Positions 31,281 to 44,800 of a stretch of 64,000 nucleotides of DNA are shown in pieces. This DNA is from Corallium rubrum (taxonomy: Eukaryota; Cnidaria; Anthozoa; Scleralcyonacea; Coralliidae), in the NCBI GenBank assembly GCA_964035015.1, contig OZ036006.1, forward strand, positions 13,125,445 through 13,189,444, given 5' to 3'. The notes below the pieces were generated by a model that was not told the DNA's origin, did no database searches, and saw only the letters and a list, made by a program, of their open reading frames with translations. Made by a program: the position numbers and the translations under genes. How positions within the stretch are numbered: the first letter of the stretch is position 1; the number at the start of each line of letters is the position of its first letter.

Positions 31281-32884
31281 TATATAATAAGGTAGGTAGT
31301 GGGACCTCCACCGGCGTTAATTTGTGGATTGGTTTTCGAGCATATAATATACAAACAAACGAGATGTACTAATGCGTAAACTGCGGTGTTGTTTGTGGGT
31401 GGATGTATGTAAAATGGGTGTGGCCTGAAGTATGTTGGAATGAAGACGAAAAAGTGTGGAAAATTGTGTAAGTTTGTTTACTTTCCATTCACGCTTAACC
31501 CTCGACGCGCGTTTCGACCTTCCAGTCTTCTTCAGGAGGGATTTCTCAAGTCAGTGTTTCAGTATGTTGGTATAAGGATATGTTGAGAGTCAGGATGTGA
31601 ATGTGTGTAAAAATTGCAATGAGTATGTTGGTGTAGAGTAAAGGATATAATAAGAGTATATATAATGAAAATAATAATAATAATAATAAAAAAGAAAGAA
31701 TTGTGATCTTACTGAAAGTTGTGTTCCTCGGCAGCCCGCATCTTCTGGAGGCCATTTGTACTAAATAGCTCCCGTGTTGTTTTAATTTGCTCAGTCAGGT
31801 CAGGTCAGGTGTTAGAGTGGAAAGGCTTAATTTTGTTGAGTTAGTTGTGTTAATAGTCCTGGTTCTGTTTTGTGACGTCATACGTTGAGACGTGTGATTG
31901 GATTAGTCTCGTTTTACTGTTAAGTTGTAAGTGCGAGTGTACGTTTGAGTAGTTAGGAATAAGGCAATATCACACTCACATTGTTCCATGTGTTATATCT
32001 TGCTTCTATTTAAAATTTGTGGTGTCTGGGTTACGTTTACCGATTGATTATATTTGTATAGATGAATAGGAACAAGAGATATGTCATTGTCAGGTTATAT
32101 ACAGATATATATATATATATACATATTTGAGCATGCATACGTTCTGCACATTCTGCATAAGAGGTGTTCATTGTCTGTATAATTGGTTTGACTAAATTGT
32201 TTGTTGGTAAAATCAAGCAAAATAATGAAATGAAAATGGTTAAATTAAATGGTTTCGATAATATAATATTGTCTACTCGCGTAGTTTCGATTAATACTTG
32301 GTTTCTGCATAGGCGTTGTCTCCCACTCTTCGGCCTCTGTAGTAGATATAATGCTGCATCAGTGGTACTTTTGGTTTCATTGGTTAATCAGCCATTGTGG
32401 ACTGTAAATTCGATGTTTGGGGTTCTCGATTATGCTTGCGGCGGCGGTTTGGCTTCGTTAATATTGATGAGGAAGGTATCTTCTCGTGTGTATATTGTTT
32501 GTCGTTTGTTGCAGTGTTGTTAGTCATTGTTTGTTGTTGTGTCAAATTTACTGTGGACTACGATGTCCTTTATATTTTGGTTACGTTGATATGCCGTTAT
32601 TGGCATATCAGGCCATAAGATTTTCAACGTTGAGTCGTTTTCAATGAGATGCCAGTGTCGTTTAAGAATCTGTCCAATGTGAGTTGTGTTGTTGGTGTAC
32701 GGGACGACGAATGTCAGCGGCGAGGTTTTGTCGTTTTTTTCTTGGAGAAGTTCTTGCTGTGTGTATTGCGTAGCATGGGTTATTGCTTCGTTGATAATCT
32801 CATTCTTGTATCCCCTGCTGCTCAGAATGATTTTTAGTTTTTCCAACTGGTTGTGGAGTTTTATATCGTTGGTAATTAGTCGTC
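31281..32884 (-). pseudogene. Penelope-like element 3' remnant (RT C-terminal linker and downstream region)
   Basis: Minus-strand 32884-32525 encodes about 120 residues, including RLITNDIKLHNQLEKL, SSRGYKNEIINEAI, ILKRHWHLIENDSTLKILWP and MPITAYQRNQNIKDIVVHSK. This resembles the segment after the RT domain in Penelope-like elements, before the GIY-YIG nuclease. I see no GIY-YIG motif: the frame stops near 32,522 and further reading has stops. Downstream on the same strand lies a hammerhead motif (31499-31540), which fits the flanking repeat of a PLE. The 5' part is missing; minisatellite abuts it at 32,885. 31,281-31,495 and 31,560-32,280 hold no gene that I recognise. Confidence 0.65.
31499..31540 (-). 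ncRNA. Type I hammerhead ribozyme motif downstream of the PLE remnant
   Basis: Minus strand: stem I CCCTC (31540-31536), core CTGAAGA (31535-31529, matching CUGANGA), one extra A (31528), stem II GACT-GGAA-GGTC (31527-31516), GAAA (31515-31512), stem III CGCGCG (31511-31506), triplet GTC ending at 31504, and stem I GAGGG (31503-31499). Stem I pairs fully. Stem II has three Watson-Crick pairs and a U-G. Cleavage would fall after 31504. Hammerheads with a tiny stem III are described from PLE terminal repeats. The extra A before stem II may lower activity. Confidence 0.75.
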
Positions 32885-35800
32885 TCACATAGTATAATAA
32901 GTGGCGAGATTGGAATTTAGATTCCAATCTGACATAGTATAAAAAGTGGCGAGATTGGAATTCAGATTCCAATCTGACATAGTATAATAAGTGACGATAT
33001 TGGAATTTAGATTCCAATCTGACATAGTATAATAAGTGGCGAGATTGGAATTTGGATTCCAATCTGACATAGTATAATAGGTGACGAGATTGGAATTTAG
33101 ATTCCAATCTGACATAGTATAATAAGTGGCGAGGTTGGAATTTAGATTCCAATCTGACATAGTATAATAAGTGGCGAGGTTGGAATTTAGATTCCAATCT
33201 GACATAGTATAAGTGGCGAGGTTGGAATTTAGATTCCAATCTGACATAGTATAATAAGTGGCGAGGTTGGAATTTAGATTCCAAGCTGACATAGTATAAT
33301 AAGTGGCGAGGTTGGAATTTAGCTTCCAATTTGACATAGTATAATAAGTGGCGAGGTTGGAATTTAGATTCCAATCTGACATAGTATAATAAGTGGCAAG
33401 GTTGGAATTTAGATTCCAATCTGACATAGTATAATAAGTGGCGAGGTTGGAATTTAGATTCCAATCTGACATAGTATAATAAGTGGCGAGGTTGGAATTT
33501 AGATTCCAATCTGACATAGTATAATAAGTGGCGAGGTTGGAATTTAGATTCCAATCTGACATAGTATAATAAGTGGCGAGATTGGAATTTAGATTACAAT
33601 CTGACATAGTATAATAAGTGGCGAGATCGGAATTTAGATTCCAATCTGACATAGTACAATAAGTGGCGAGATTTAGATTCCAATCTGACATAGTATAATA
33701 AGTGGCGAGGTTCGAATTTAGATTCCAATCTGACATAGTATAATAAGTGGCGAGGCTGGAATTTAGATTCCAATCTGATATAGTATAATAAGTGGCGAGA
33801 TTGGAATTTAGGTTCCAATCTGACATAGTATAATAAGTGGCGAGGTTGGTATTTAGATTCCAATCTGACATAGTATAATAAGTGGCGAGATTGGAATTTA
33901 GATTCCAATCTGACATAGTATAATAAGTGGCGAGGTTGGAATTTAGATTGCAAACTGACATAGTATAATAAGTGGCGAGGTTGGAATTTAGATTCCAAGC
34001 TGACATAGTATAATAAGTGGGGAGGTTGGAATTTAGCTTCCAATTTGACATAGTATAATAAGTGGCGAGGTTGGAATTTAGATTCTAATCTGACATAGTA
34101 TAATAAGTGGCGAGGTTGGAATTTAGATTCCAATCTGACATAGTATAATAAGTGGCGAGGTTGGAATTTAGATTCCAATCTGACATAGTATAATAAGTGG
34201 CGAGGTTGGAATTTAGATTCCAATCTGACATAATATAATAAGTGGCGAGGTTGGAATTTAGATTCCAATCTGACATAGTATAATAAGTGGCGAGGTTGGA
34301 ATTTAGATTCCAATCTGACATAGTATAATAAGTGGCGAGATTGGAATTTAGATTACAATCTGACATAGTATAATAAGTGGCGAGATCGGAATTTAGATTC
34401 CAATCTGACATAGTACAATAAGTGGCGAGATTTAGATTCCAATCTGACATAGTATAATAAGTGGCGAGGTTCGAATTTAGATTCCAATCTGACATAGTAT
34501 AATAAGTGGCGAGGCTGGAATTTAGATTCCGATCTGATATAGTATAATAAGTGGCGAGATTGGAATTTAGATTCCAATCTGACATAGTATAATAAGTGGC
34601 GAGGTTGGTATTTAGATTCCAATCTGACATAGTATAATAAGTGGCGAGATTGGAATTTAGATTCCAATCTGACATAGTATAATAAGTGGCGAGGTTGGAA
34701 TTTAGATTGCAAACTGACATAGTATAATAAGTGGCGAGGTTGGAATTTAGATTCCAAGCTGACATAGTATAATAAGTGGCGAGGTTGGAATTTAGCTTCC
34801 AATTTGACATAGTATAATAAGTGGCGAGGTTGGAATTTAGATTCCAATCTGACATAGTATAATAAGTGGCGAGGTTGGAATTTAGATTCCAATCTGACAT
34901 AGTATAATAAGTGGCGAGGTTGGAATTTAGATTCCAATCTGACATAGTATAATAAGTGGCGAGGTTGGAATTTAGATTCCAATCTGACATAGTATAATAA
35001 GTGGCGAAGTTGGAATTTAGATTCCAATCTGACATAGTATAATAAGTGGCGAGGTTGGAATTTAGATTCCAATCTGACATAGTATAATAAGTGGCGAGAT
35101 TGGAATTTGGATTCCTATCTGACATAGTATAATAAGTGGCGAGATCGGAATTTAGATTCCAATCTGACATAGTATAATAAGTGGCGAGATTTAGATTCGA
35201 ATCTGACATAGTATAATAAGTGGCGAGATTGGAATTTAGATTCCAATGTGACATAGTATAATAGGTGACGAGATTGGAATTTAGATTCCAATCTGACATA
35301 GTATAATAAGTGGCGAGGTTAGAATTTAGATTCCAATCTGACATAGTATAATAGGTGACGAGATTGGAATTTAGATTCCAATCTGACATAGTATAATAAG
35401 TGGCGAGGTTAGAATTTAGATTCCAATCTGACATAGTATAATAAGTAGCGAGATTGGAATTTAGATTCCAATCTGACATAGTATAATAAGTGGCGAGATT
35501 GGAATTTAGATTCCAATCTGACATAGTATAATAAGTGGCGAGGTTCGAATTTAGATTCCAATCTGACATAGTATAATAAGTGGCGAGGCTGGAATTTAGA
35601 TTCCAATCTGATATAGTATAATAAGTGGCGAGATTGGAATTTAGATTCCAATCTGACATAGTATAATAAGTGGCGAGGTTGGTATTTAGATTCCAATCTG
35701 ACATAGTATAATAAGTGGCGAGATTGGAATTTAGATTCCAATCTGACATAGTATAATAAGTGGCGAGGTTGGAATTTAGATTGCAAACTGACATAGTATA

Positions 35801-38800
35801 ATAAGTGGCGAGGTTGGTATTTAGATTCCAATCTGACATAGTATAATAAGTGGCGAGATTGGAATTTAGCTTCCAATTTGACATAGTATAATAAGTGGCG
35901 AGGTTGGAATTTAGATTCCAATCTGACATAGTATAATAAGTGGCGAGGTTGGAATTTAGATTGCAAGCTGACATAGTATAATAAGTGGCGAGGTTGGAAT
36001 TTAGCTTCCAATTTGACATAGTATAATAAGTGGCGAGGTTGGAATTTAGATTCCAATCTGACATAGTATAATAAGTGGCGAGGTTGGAATTTAGATTCCA
36101 ATCTGACATAGTATAATAAGTGGCGAGGTTGGAATTTAGATTGCAAACTGACATAGTATAATAAGTGGCGAGGTTGGAATTTAGATTGCAAGCTGACATA
36201 GTATAATAAGTGGCGAGGTTGGAATTTAGCTTCCAATTTGACATAGTATAATAAGTGGCGAGGTTGGAATTTAGATTCCAATCTGACATAGTATAATAAG
36301 TGGCGAGGTTGGAATTTAGATTCCAATCTGACATAGTATAATAAGTGGCGAGGTTGGAATTTAGATTCCGATCTGACATAGTATAATAAGTGGCGAGGTT
36401 GGAATTTAGATTCCAATCTGACATAGTATAATAAGTGGCGAGGTTGGAATTTAGATTCCAATCTGACATAGTATAATAAGTGGCGAGGTTGGAATTTAGA
36501 TTCCAATCTCACATTCTATAATAAGTGGCGAGATTGGAATTTGGATTCATATCTGACATAGTATAATAAGTGGCGAGATCGGAATTTAGATTCCAATCTG
36601 ACATAGTATAATAAGTGGCGAGATTTAGATTCCAATCTGACATAGTATAATAAGTGGCGAGATTGGAATTTAGATTCCAATCTGACATAGTATAATAGGT
36701 GACGAGATTGGAATTTAGATTCCAATCTGACATAGTATAATAAGTGGCGAGGTTAGAATTTAGATTCCAATCTGACATAGTATAATAGGTGACGAGATTG
36801 GAATTTATATTCCAATCTGACATAGTATAATAAGTGGCGAGGTTAGAATTTAGATTCCAATCTGACATAGTATAATAAGTAGCGAGATTGGAATTTAGAT
36901 TCCAATCTGACATAGTATAATAAGTGGCGAGATTGGAATTTAGATTCCAATCTGACATAGTATAATAAGTGGCGAGATCGGAATTTAGATTCCAATCTGA
37001 CATAGTACAATAAGTGGCGAGATTTAGATTCCAATCTGACATAGTATAATATGTGGCGAGATTGGAATTTAGATTCCTATCTGACATAGTATAATAAGTG
37101 GCGAGGTTGGAATTTAGATTACAATCTGACATAGTATAATAAGTGGCGAGATCGGAATTTAGATTCCAATCTGACATAGTACAATAAGTGGCGAGATTTA
37201 GATTCCAATCTGATATAGTATAATAAGTGGCGAGATTGGAATTTAGATTCCAATCTGACATAGTATAATAAGTGGCGAGGTTGGTATTTAGATTCCAGTC
37301 TGACATAGTATAATAAGTGGCGAGGCTTGGAATTTAGATTCCGATCTGATATAGTATAATAAGTGGCGAGATTGGAATTTAGATTCCAATCTGACATAGT
37401 ATAATAAGTGGCGAGGTTGGTATTTAGATTCCAGTCTGACATAGTATAATAAGTGGCGAGGCTGGAATTTAGATTCCAATCTGATATAGTATAATAAGTG
37501 GCGAGATTGGAATTTAGATTCCAATCTGACATAGTATAATAAGTGGCGAGGTTGGAATTTAGATTCCAAACTGACATAGTATAATAAGTGGCGAGGTTGG
37601 AATTTAGATTCCAAGCTGACATAGTATAATAAGTGGCGAGGTTGGAATTTAGCTTCCAATTTGACATAGTATAATAAGTGGCGAGGTTGGAATTTAGATT
37701 CCAATCTGACATACTATAATAGGTGACGATATTGGAATTTAGATTCCAATCTGACATAGTATAATAAGTGGCGGGGTTGGAATTTAGATTCCAATCTGAC
37801 ATAGTATAATAAGTGGCGAGATTGGAATTTAGATTCCAATCTGACATAGTATAATAAGTGACGAGATTTCGATTCCAATCTGACATAGTATAATAAGTGG
37901 CGAGATTGGAATTTAGATTCCAATCTGACATAGTATAATAAGTGGCGAGGTTAGAATTTAGATTCCAATCTGACAAAGTATAATAAGTGGCGAGGTTGGA
38001 ATTTAGATTACAATCTCACATAGTATAATAAGTGGCGAGATCGGAATTTAGATTCCAATCTGACATAGTACAATAAGTGGCGAGATTTAGATTCCATTCT
38101 GATATAGTATAATAAGTGGCGAGATTGGAATTTAGATTCCAATCTGACATAGTACAATAAGTGGCGAGATTTAGATTCCAATCTGACATAGTATAATAAG
38201 TGGCGAGGTTCGAATTTAGATTCCAATCTGACATAGTATAATAAGTGGCGAGGCTGGAATTTAGATTCCAATCTGATATAGTATAATAAGTGGCGAGATT
38301 GGAATTTAGATTCCAATCTGACATAGTATAATAAGTGGCGAGGTTGGTATTTAGATTCCAATCTGACATAGTATAATAAGTGGCGAGATTGGAATTTAGA
38401 TTCCAATCTGACATAGTATAATAAGTGGCGAGGTTGGAATTTAGATTGCAAACTGACATAGTATAATAAGTGGCGAGGTTGGAATTTAGATTCCAAGCTG
38501 ACATAGTATAATAAGTGGCGAGGTTGGAATTTAGCTTCCAATTTGACATAGTATAATAAGTGGCGAGGTTGGAATTTAGATTCCAATCTGACATAGTATA
38601 ATAAGTGGCGAGGTTGGAATTTAGATTCCAATCTGACATAGTATAATAAGTGGCGAGGTTGGAATTTAGATTCCAATCTGACATAGTATAATAAGTGGCG
38701 AGGTTCGAATTTAGATTCCAATCTGACATAGTATAATAAGTGGCGAAGTTGGAATTTAGATTCCAATCTGACATAGTATAATAAGTGGCGAGGTTGGAAT

Positions 38801-41800
38801 TTAGATTTCAATCTGACATAGTATAATAAGTGGCGAGGTTGGAATTTAGATTCCAATCTGACATAGTATAATAAGTGGCGAGCTTGGAATTTAGATTTCA
38901 ATCTGACATAGTATAATAAGTGGCGAGGTTGGTATTTAGATTCCAATCTGACATAGTATAATAAGTGGCGAGATCGGAATTTAGATTTCAATCTGACATA
39001 GTATAATAAGTGGCGAGATTGGAATTTAGATTCCAATCTGACATAGTATAATAAGTGGCGAGATTGGAATTTAGATTCCAATCTGACATAGTATAATAAG
39101 TGGCGAGATTTTTAGATTCCAATCTAGATTCCATAGTATAATAAGTGGCGAGTTGAATTTAGATTCCAATCTGACATAGTATAATAAGTGGCGAGATTGG
39201 AATTTAGATTCCAATCTGACATAGTATAATAAGTGGCGAGGTTGGAATTTAGATTCCAATCTGACATAGTATAATAAGTGGCGAGGTTGGAATTTAGATT
39301 CCAATCTGACATAGTATAATAAGTGGCGAGATTGGAATTTAGATTCCAATCTGACATAGTATAATAAGTGGCGAGGTTGGAATTTAGATTCCAAACTGAC
39401 ATAGTATAATAAGTGGCGAGGTTGGAATTTAGATTCCAATCTGACATAGTATAATAAGTGGCGAGGTTGGAATTTAGCTTCCAATTTGACATAGTATAAT
39501 AAGTGGCGAGGTTGGAATTTAGATTCCAATCTGACATACTATAATAGGTGACGATATTGGAATTTAGATTCCAATCTGACATAGTATAATAAGTGGCGGG
39601 GTTGGAATTTAGATTCCAATCTGACATAGTATAATAAGTGGCGAGATTGGAATTTAGATTCCAATCTGACATAGTATAATAAGTGACGAGATTTCGATTC
39701 CAATCTGACATAGTATAATAAGTGGCGAGATTGGAATTTAGATTCCAATCTGACATAGTATAATAAGTGGCGAGGTTAGAATTTAGATTCCAATCTGACA
39801 AAGTATAATAAGTGGCGAGGTTGGAATTTAGATTACAATCTCACATAGTATAATAAGTGGCGAGATCGGAATTTAGATTCCAATCTGACATAGTACAATA
39901 AGTGGCGAGATTTAGATTCCAATCTGATATAGTATAATAAGTGGCGAGATTGGAATTTAGATTCCAATTTGACATAGTATAATAAGTGGCGAGGTTGGTA
40001 TTTAGATTCCAATCTGACATAGTATAATAAGTGGCGAGATTGGAATTTAGATTCCAATCTGACATAGTATAATAAGTGGCGAGGTTGGAATTTAGATTCC
40101 AATCTGACATAGTATAATAAGTGGCGAGGTTGGAATTTAGATTCCAATCTGACATAGTATAATAAGTGGCGAGGTTGGAATTTAGATTCCAATCTGACAT
40201 ATACTCTAATAAGTGGCGAGGTTGGAATTTAGATTCCAATCTGACATAGTACAATAAGTGGCGAGATTTAGATTGCAATCTGACATACTATAATAGGTGA
40301 CGATATTGGAATTTAGATTCCAATCTGACATAGTATAATAAGTGGCGGGGTTGGAATTTAGATTCCAATCTGACATAGTATAATAAGTGGCGAGGTTGGA
40401 ATTTAGATTGCAAACTGACATAGTATAATAAGTGGCGAGGTTGGTATTTAGATTCCAATCTGACATAGTATAATAAGTGGCGAGATTGGAATTTAGATTC
40501 CAATCTGACATAGTATAATAAGTGGCGAGGTTGGAATTTAGATTGCAAACTGACATAGTATAATAAGTGGCGAGGTTGGAATTTAGATTCCAAGCTGACA
40601 TAGTATAATAAGTGGCGAGGTTGGAATTTAGCTTCCAATTTGACATAGTATAATAAGTGGCGAGGTTGGAATTTAGATTCCAATCTGACATAGTATAATA
40701 AGTGGCGAGGTTGGAATTTAGATTCCAATCTGACATAGTATAATAAGTGGCGAGGTTGGAATTTAGATTCCGATCTGACATAGTATAATAAGTGGCGAGG
40801 TTGGAATTTAGATTCCAATCTGACATAGTATAATAAGTGGCGAGGTTGGAATTTAGATTCCAATCTGACATAGTATAATAAGTGGCGAGGTTGGAATTTA
40901 GATTCCAATCTGACATACTATAATAAGTGGCGAGATTGGAATTTGGATTCCTATCTGACATAGTATAATAAGTGGCGAGATCGGAATTTAGATTCCAATC
41001 TGACATAGTATAATAAGTGGCGAGATTTAGATTCCAATCTGACATAGTATAATAAGTGGCGAGATTGGAATTTAGATTCCAATCTGACATAGTATAATAG
41101 GTGACGAGATTGGAATTTAGATTCCAATCTGACATAGTATAATAAGTGGCGAGGTTAGAATTTAGATTCCAATCTGACATAGTATAATAGGTGACGAGAT
41201 TGGAATTTAGATTCCAATCTGACATAGTATAATAAGTGGCGAGGTTAGAATTTAGATTCCAATCTGACATAGTATAATAAGTAGCGAGATTGGAATTTAG
41301 ATTCCAATCTGACATAGTATAATAAGTGGCGAGATTGGAATTTAGATTCCAATCTGACATAGTATAATAAGTGGCGAGATCGGAATTTAGATTCCAATCT
41401 GACATAGTACAATAAGTGACGAGATTTAGATTCCAATCTGACATAGTATAATATGTGGCGAGATTGGAATTTAGATTCCTATCTGACATAGTATAATAAG
41501 TGGCGAGGTTGGAATTTAGATTCCAATCTGACATAGTATAATAAGTGGCGAGGTTGGAATTTAGATTACAATCTGACATAGTATAATAAGTGGCGAGATC
41601 GGAATTTAGATTCCAATCTGACATAGTACAATAAGTGGCGAGATTTAGATTCCAATCTGATATAGTATAATAAGTGGCGAGATTGGAATTTAGATTCCAA
41701 TCTGACATAGTATAATAAGTGGCGAGGTTGGTATTTAGATTCCAGTCTGACATAGTATAATAAGTGGCGAGGCTGGAATTTAGATTCCAATCTGATATAG

Positions 41801-44800
41801 TATAATAAGTGGCGAGATTGGAATTTAGATTCCAATCTGACATAGTATAATAAGTGGCGAGGTTGGTATTTAGATTCCAGTCTGACATAGTATAATAAGT
41901 GGCGAGGCTGGAATTTAGATTCCAATCTGATATAGTATAATAAGTGGCGAGATTGGAATTTAGATTCCAATCTGACATAGTATAATAAGTGGCGAGGTTG
42001 GAATTTAGATTCCAAACTGACATAGTATAATAAGTGGCGAGGTTGGAATTTAGATTCCAAGCTGACATAGTATAATAAGTGGCGAGGTTGGAATTTAGCT
42101 TCCAATTTGACATAGTATAATAAGTGGCGAGGTTGGAATTTAGATTCCAATCTGACATACTATAATAGGTGACGATATTGGAATTTAGATTCCAATCTGA
42201 CATAGTATAATAAGTGGCGGGGTTGGAATTTAGATTCCAATCTGACATAGTATAATAAGTGGCGAGATTGGAATTTAGATTCCAATCTGACATAGTATAA
42301 TAAGTGACGAGATTTCGATTCCAATCTGACATAGTATAATAAGTGGCGAGATTGGAATTTAGATTCCAATCTGACATAGTATAATAAGTGGCGAGGTTAG
42401 AATTTAGATTCCAATCTGACAAAGTATAATAAGTGGCGAGGTTGGAATTTAGATTACAATCTCACATAGTATAATAAGTGGCGAGATCGGAATTTAGATT
42501 CCAATCTGACATAGTACAATAAGTGGCGAGATTTAGATTCCAATCTGATATAGTATAATAAGTGGCGAGATTGGAATTTAGATTCCAATCTGACATAGTA
42601 TGATAAGTGGCGAGGTTGGTATTTAGATTCCAATCTGACATAGTATAATAAGTGGCGAGAGTGGAATTTAGATTCCAATCTGACATAGTATAATAAGTGG
42701 CGAGGTTGGAATTTAGATTCCAATCTGACATAGTATAATAAGTGGCGAGGTTGGAATTTAGATTCCAATCTGACATAGTATAATAAGTGGCGAGGTTGGA
42801 ATTTAGATTACAATCTGACATAGTATAATAAGTGGCGAGATCGGAATTTAGATTACAATCTGACATAGTACAATAAGTGGCGAGCTTTAGATTCCAATCT
42901 GATATAGTATAATAAGTGGCGAGATTGGAATTTAGATTCCAATCTGACATAGTATAATAAGTGGCGAGGTTGGTATTTAGATTCCAGTCTGACATAGTAC
43001 AATAAGTGGCGGAATTGGAATTTAGATTCCGATCTGATATAGTATAATAAGTGGCGAGATTGGAATTTAGATTCCAATCTGACATAGTATAATAAGTGGC
43101 GAGGTTGGTATTTAGATTCCAGTCTGACATAGTATAATAAGTGGCGAGGCTGGAATTTAGATTCCAATCTGATATAGTATAATAAGTGGCGAGATTGGAA
43201 TTTAGATTCCAATCTGACATAGTATAATAAGTGGCGAGGTTGGAATTTAGATTCCAAACTGACATAGTATAATAAGTGGCGAGGTTGGAATTTAGATTCC
43301 AAGCTGACATAGTATAATAAGTGGCGAGGTTGGAATTTAGCTTCCAATTTGACATAGTATAATAAGTGGCGAGGTTGGAATTTAGATTCCAATCTGACAT
43401 ACTATAATAGGTGACGATATTGGAATTTAGATTCCAATCTGACATAGTATAATAAGTGGCGGGGTTGGAATTTAGATTCCAATCTGACATAGTATAATAA
43501 GTGGCGAGATTGGAATTTAGATTCCAATCTGACATAGTATAATAAGTGACGAGATTTCGATTCCAATCTGACATAGTATAATAAGTGGCGAGATTGGAAT
43601 TTAGATTCCAATCTGACATAGTATAATAAGTGGCGAGGTTAGAATTTAGATTCCAATCTGACAAAGTATAATAAGTGGCGAGGTTGGAATTTAGATTACA
43701 ATCTCACATAGTATAATAAGTGGCGAGATCGGAATTTAGATTCCAATCTGACATAGTACAATAAGTGGCGAGATTTAGATTCCAATCTGATATAGTATAA
43801 TAAGTGGCGAGATTGGAATTTAGATTCCAATCTGACATAGTATAATAAGTGGCGAGGTTGGTATTTAGATTCCAATCTGACATAGTATAATAAGTGGCGA
43901 GAGTGGAATTTAGATTCCAATCTGACATAGTATAATAAGTGGCGAGGTTGGAATTTAGATTCCAATCTGACATAGTATAATAAGTGGCGAGGTTGGAATT
44001 TAGATTCCAATCTGACATAGTATAATAAGTGGCGAGGTTGGAATTTAGATTCCAATCTGACATATACTCTAATAAGTGGCGAGGTTGGAATTTAGATTCC
44101 AATCTGACATAGTACAATAAGTGGCGAGATTTAGATTCCAATCTGACATACTATAATAGGTGACGATATTGGAATTTAGATTGCAAGCTGACATAGTATA
44201 ATAAGTGGCGAGGTTGGAATTTAGCTTCCAATTTGACATAGTATAATAAGTGGCGAGGTTGGAATTTAGATTCCAATCTGACATAGTATAATAAGTGGCG
44301 AGGTTGGAATTTAGATTCCAATCTGACATAGTATAATAAGTGGCGAGGTTGGAATTTAGATTCCGATCTGACATAGTATAATAAGTGGCGAGGTTGGAAT
44401 TTAGATTCCAATCTGACATAGTATAATAAGTGGCGAGGTTGGAATTTAGATTCCAATCTGACATAGTATAATAAGTGGCGAGGTTGGAATTTAGATTCCA
44501 ATCTGACATACTATAATAAGTGGCGAGATTGGAATTTGGATTCCTATCTGACATAGTATAATAAGTGGCGAGATCGGAATTTAGATTCCAATCTGACATA
44601 GTATAATAAGTGGCGAGATTTAGATTCCAATCTGACATAGTATAATAAGTGGGGAGATTGGAATTTAGATTCCAATCTGACATAGTATAATAGGTGACGA
44701 GATTGGAATTTAGATTCCAATCTGACATAGTATAATAAGTGGCGAGGTTAGAATTTAGATTCCAATCTGACATAGTATAATAGGTGACGAGATTGGAATT

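Noticed and set aside
34085..36469. Long repetitive proteins (hundreds to 1,689 aa) encoded in the array
   Set aside because: Two frames are open at once, the unit length is divisible by three, and starts and stops fall wherever an odd unit occurs. There is no promoter, intron or signal evidence.
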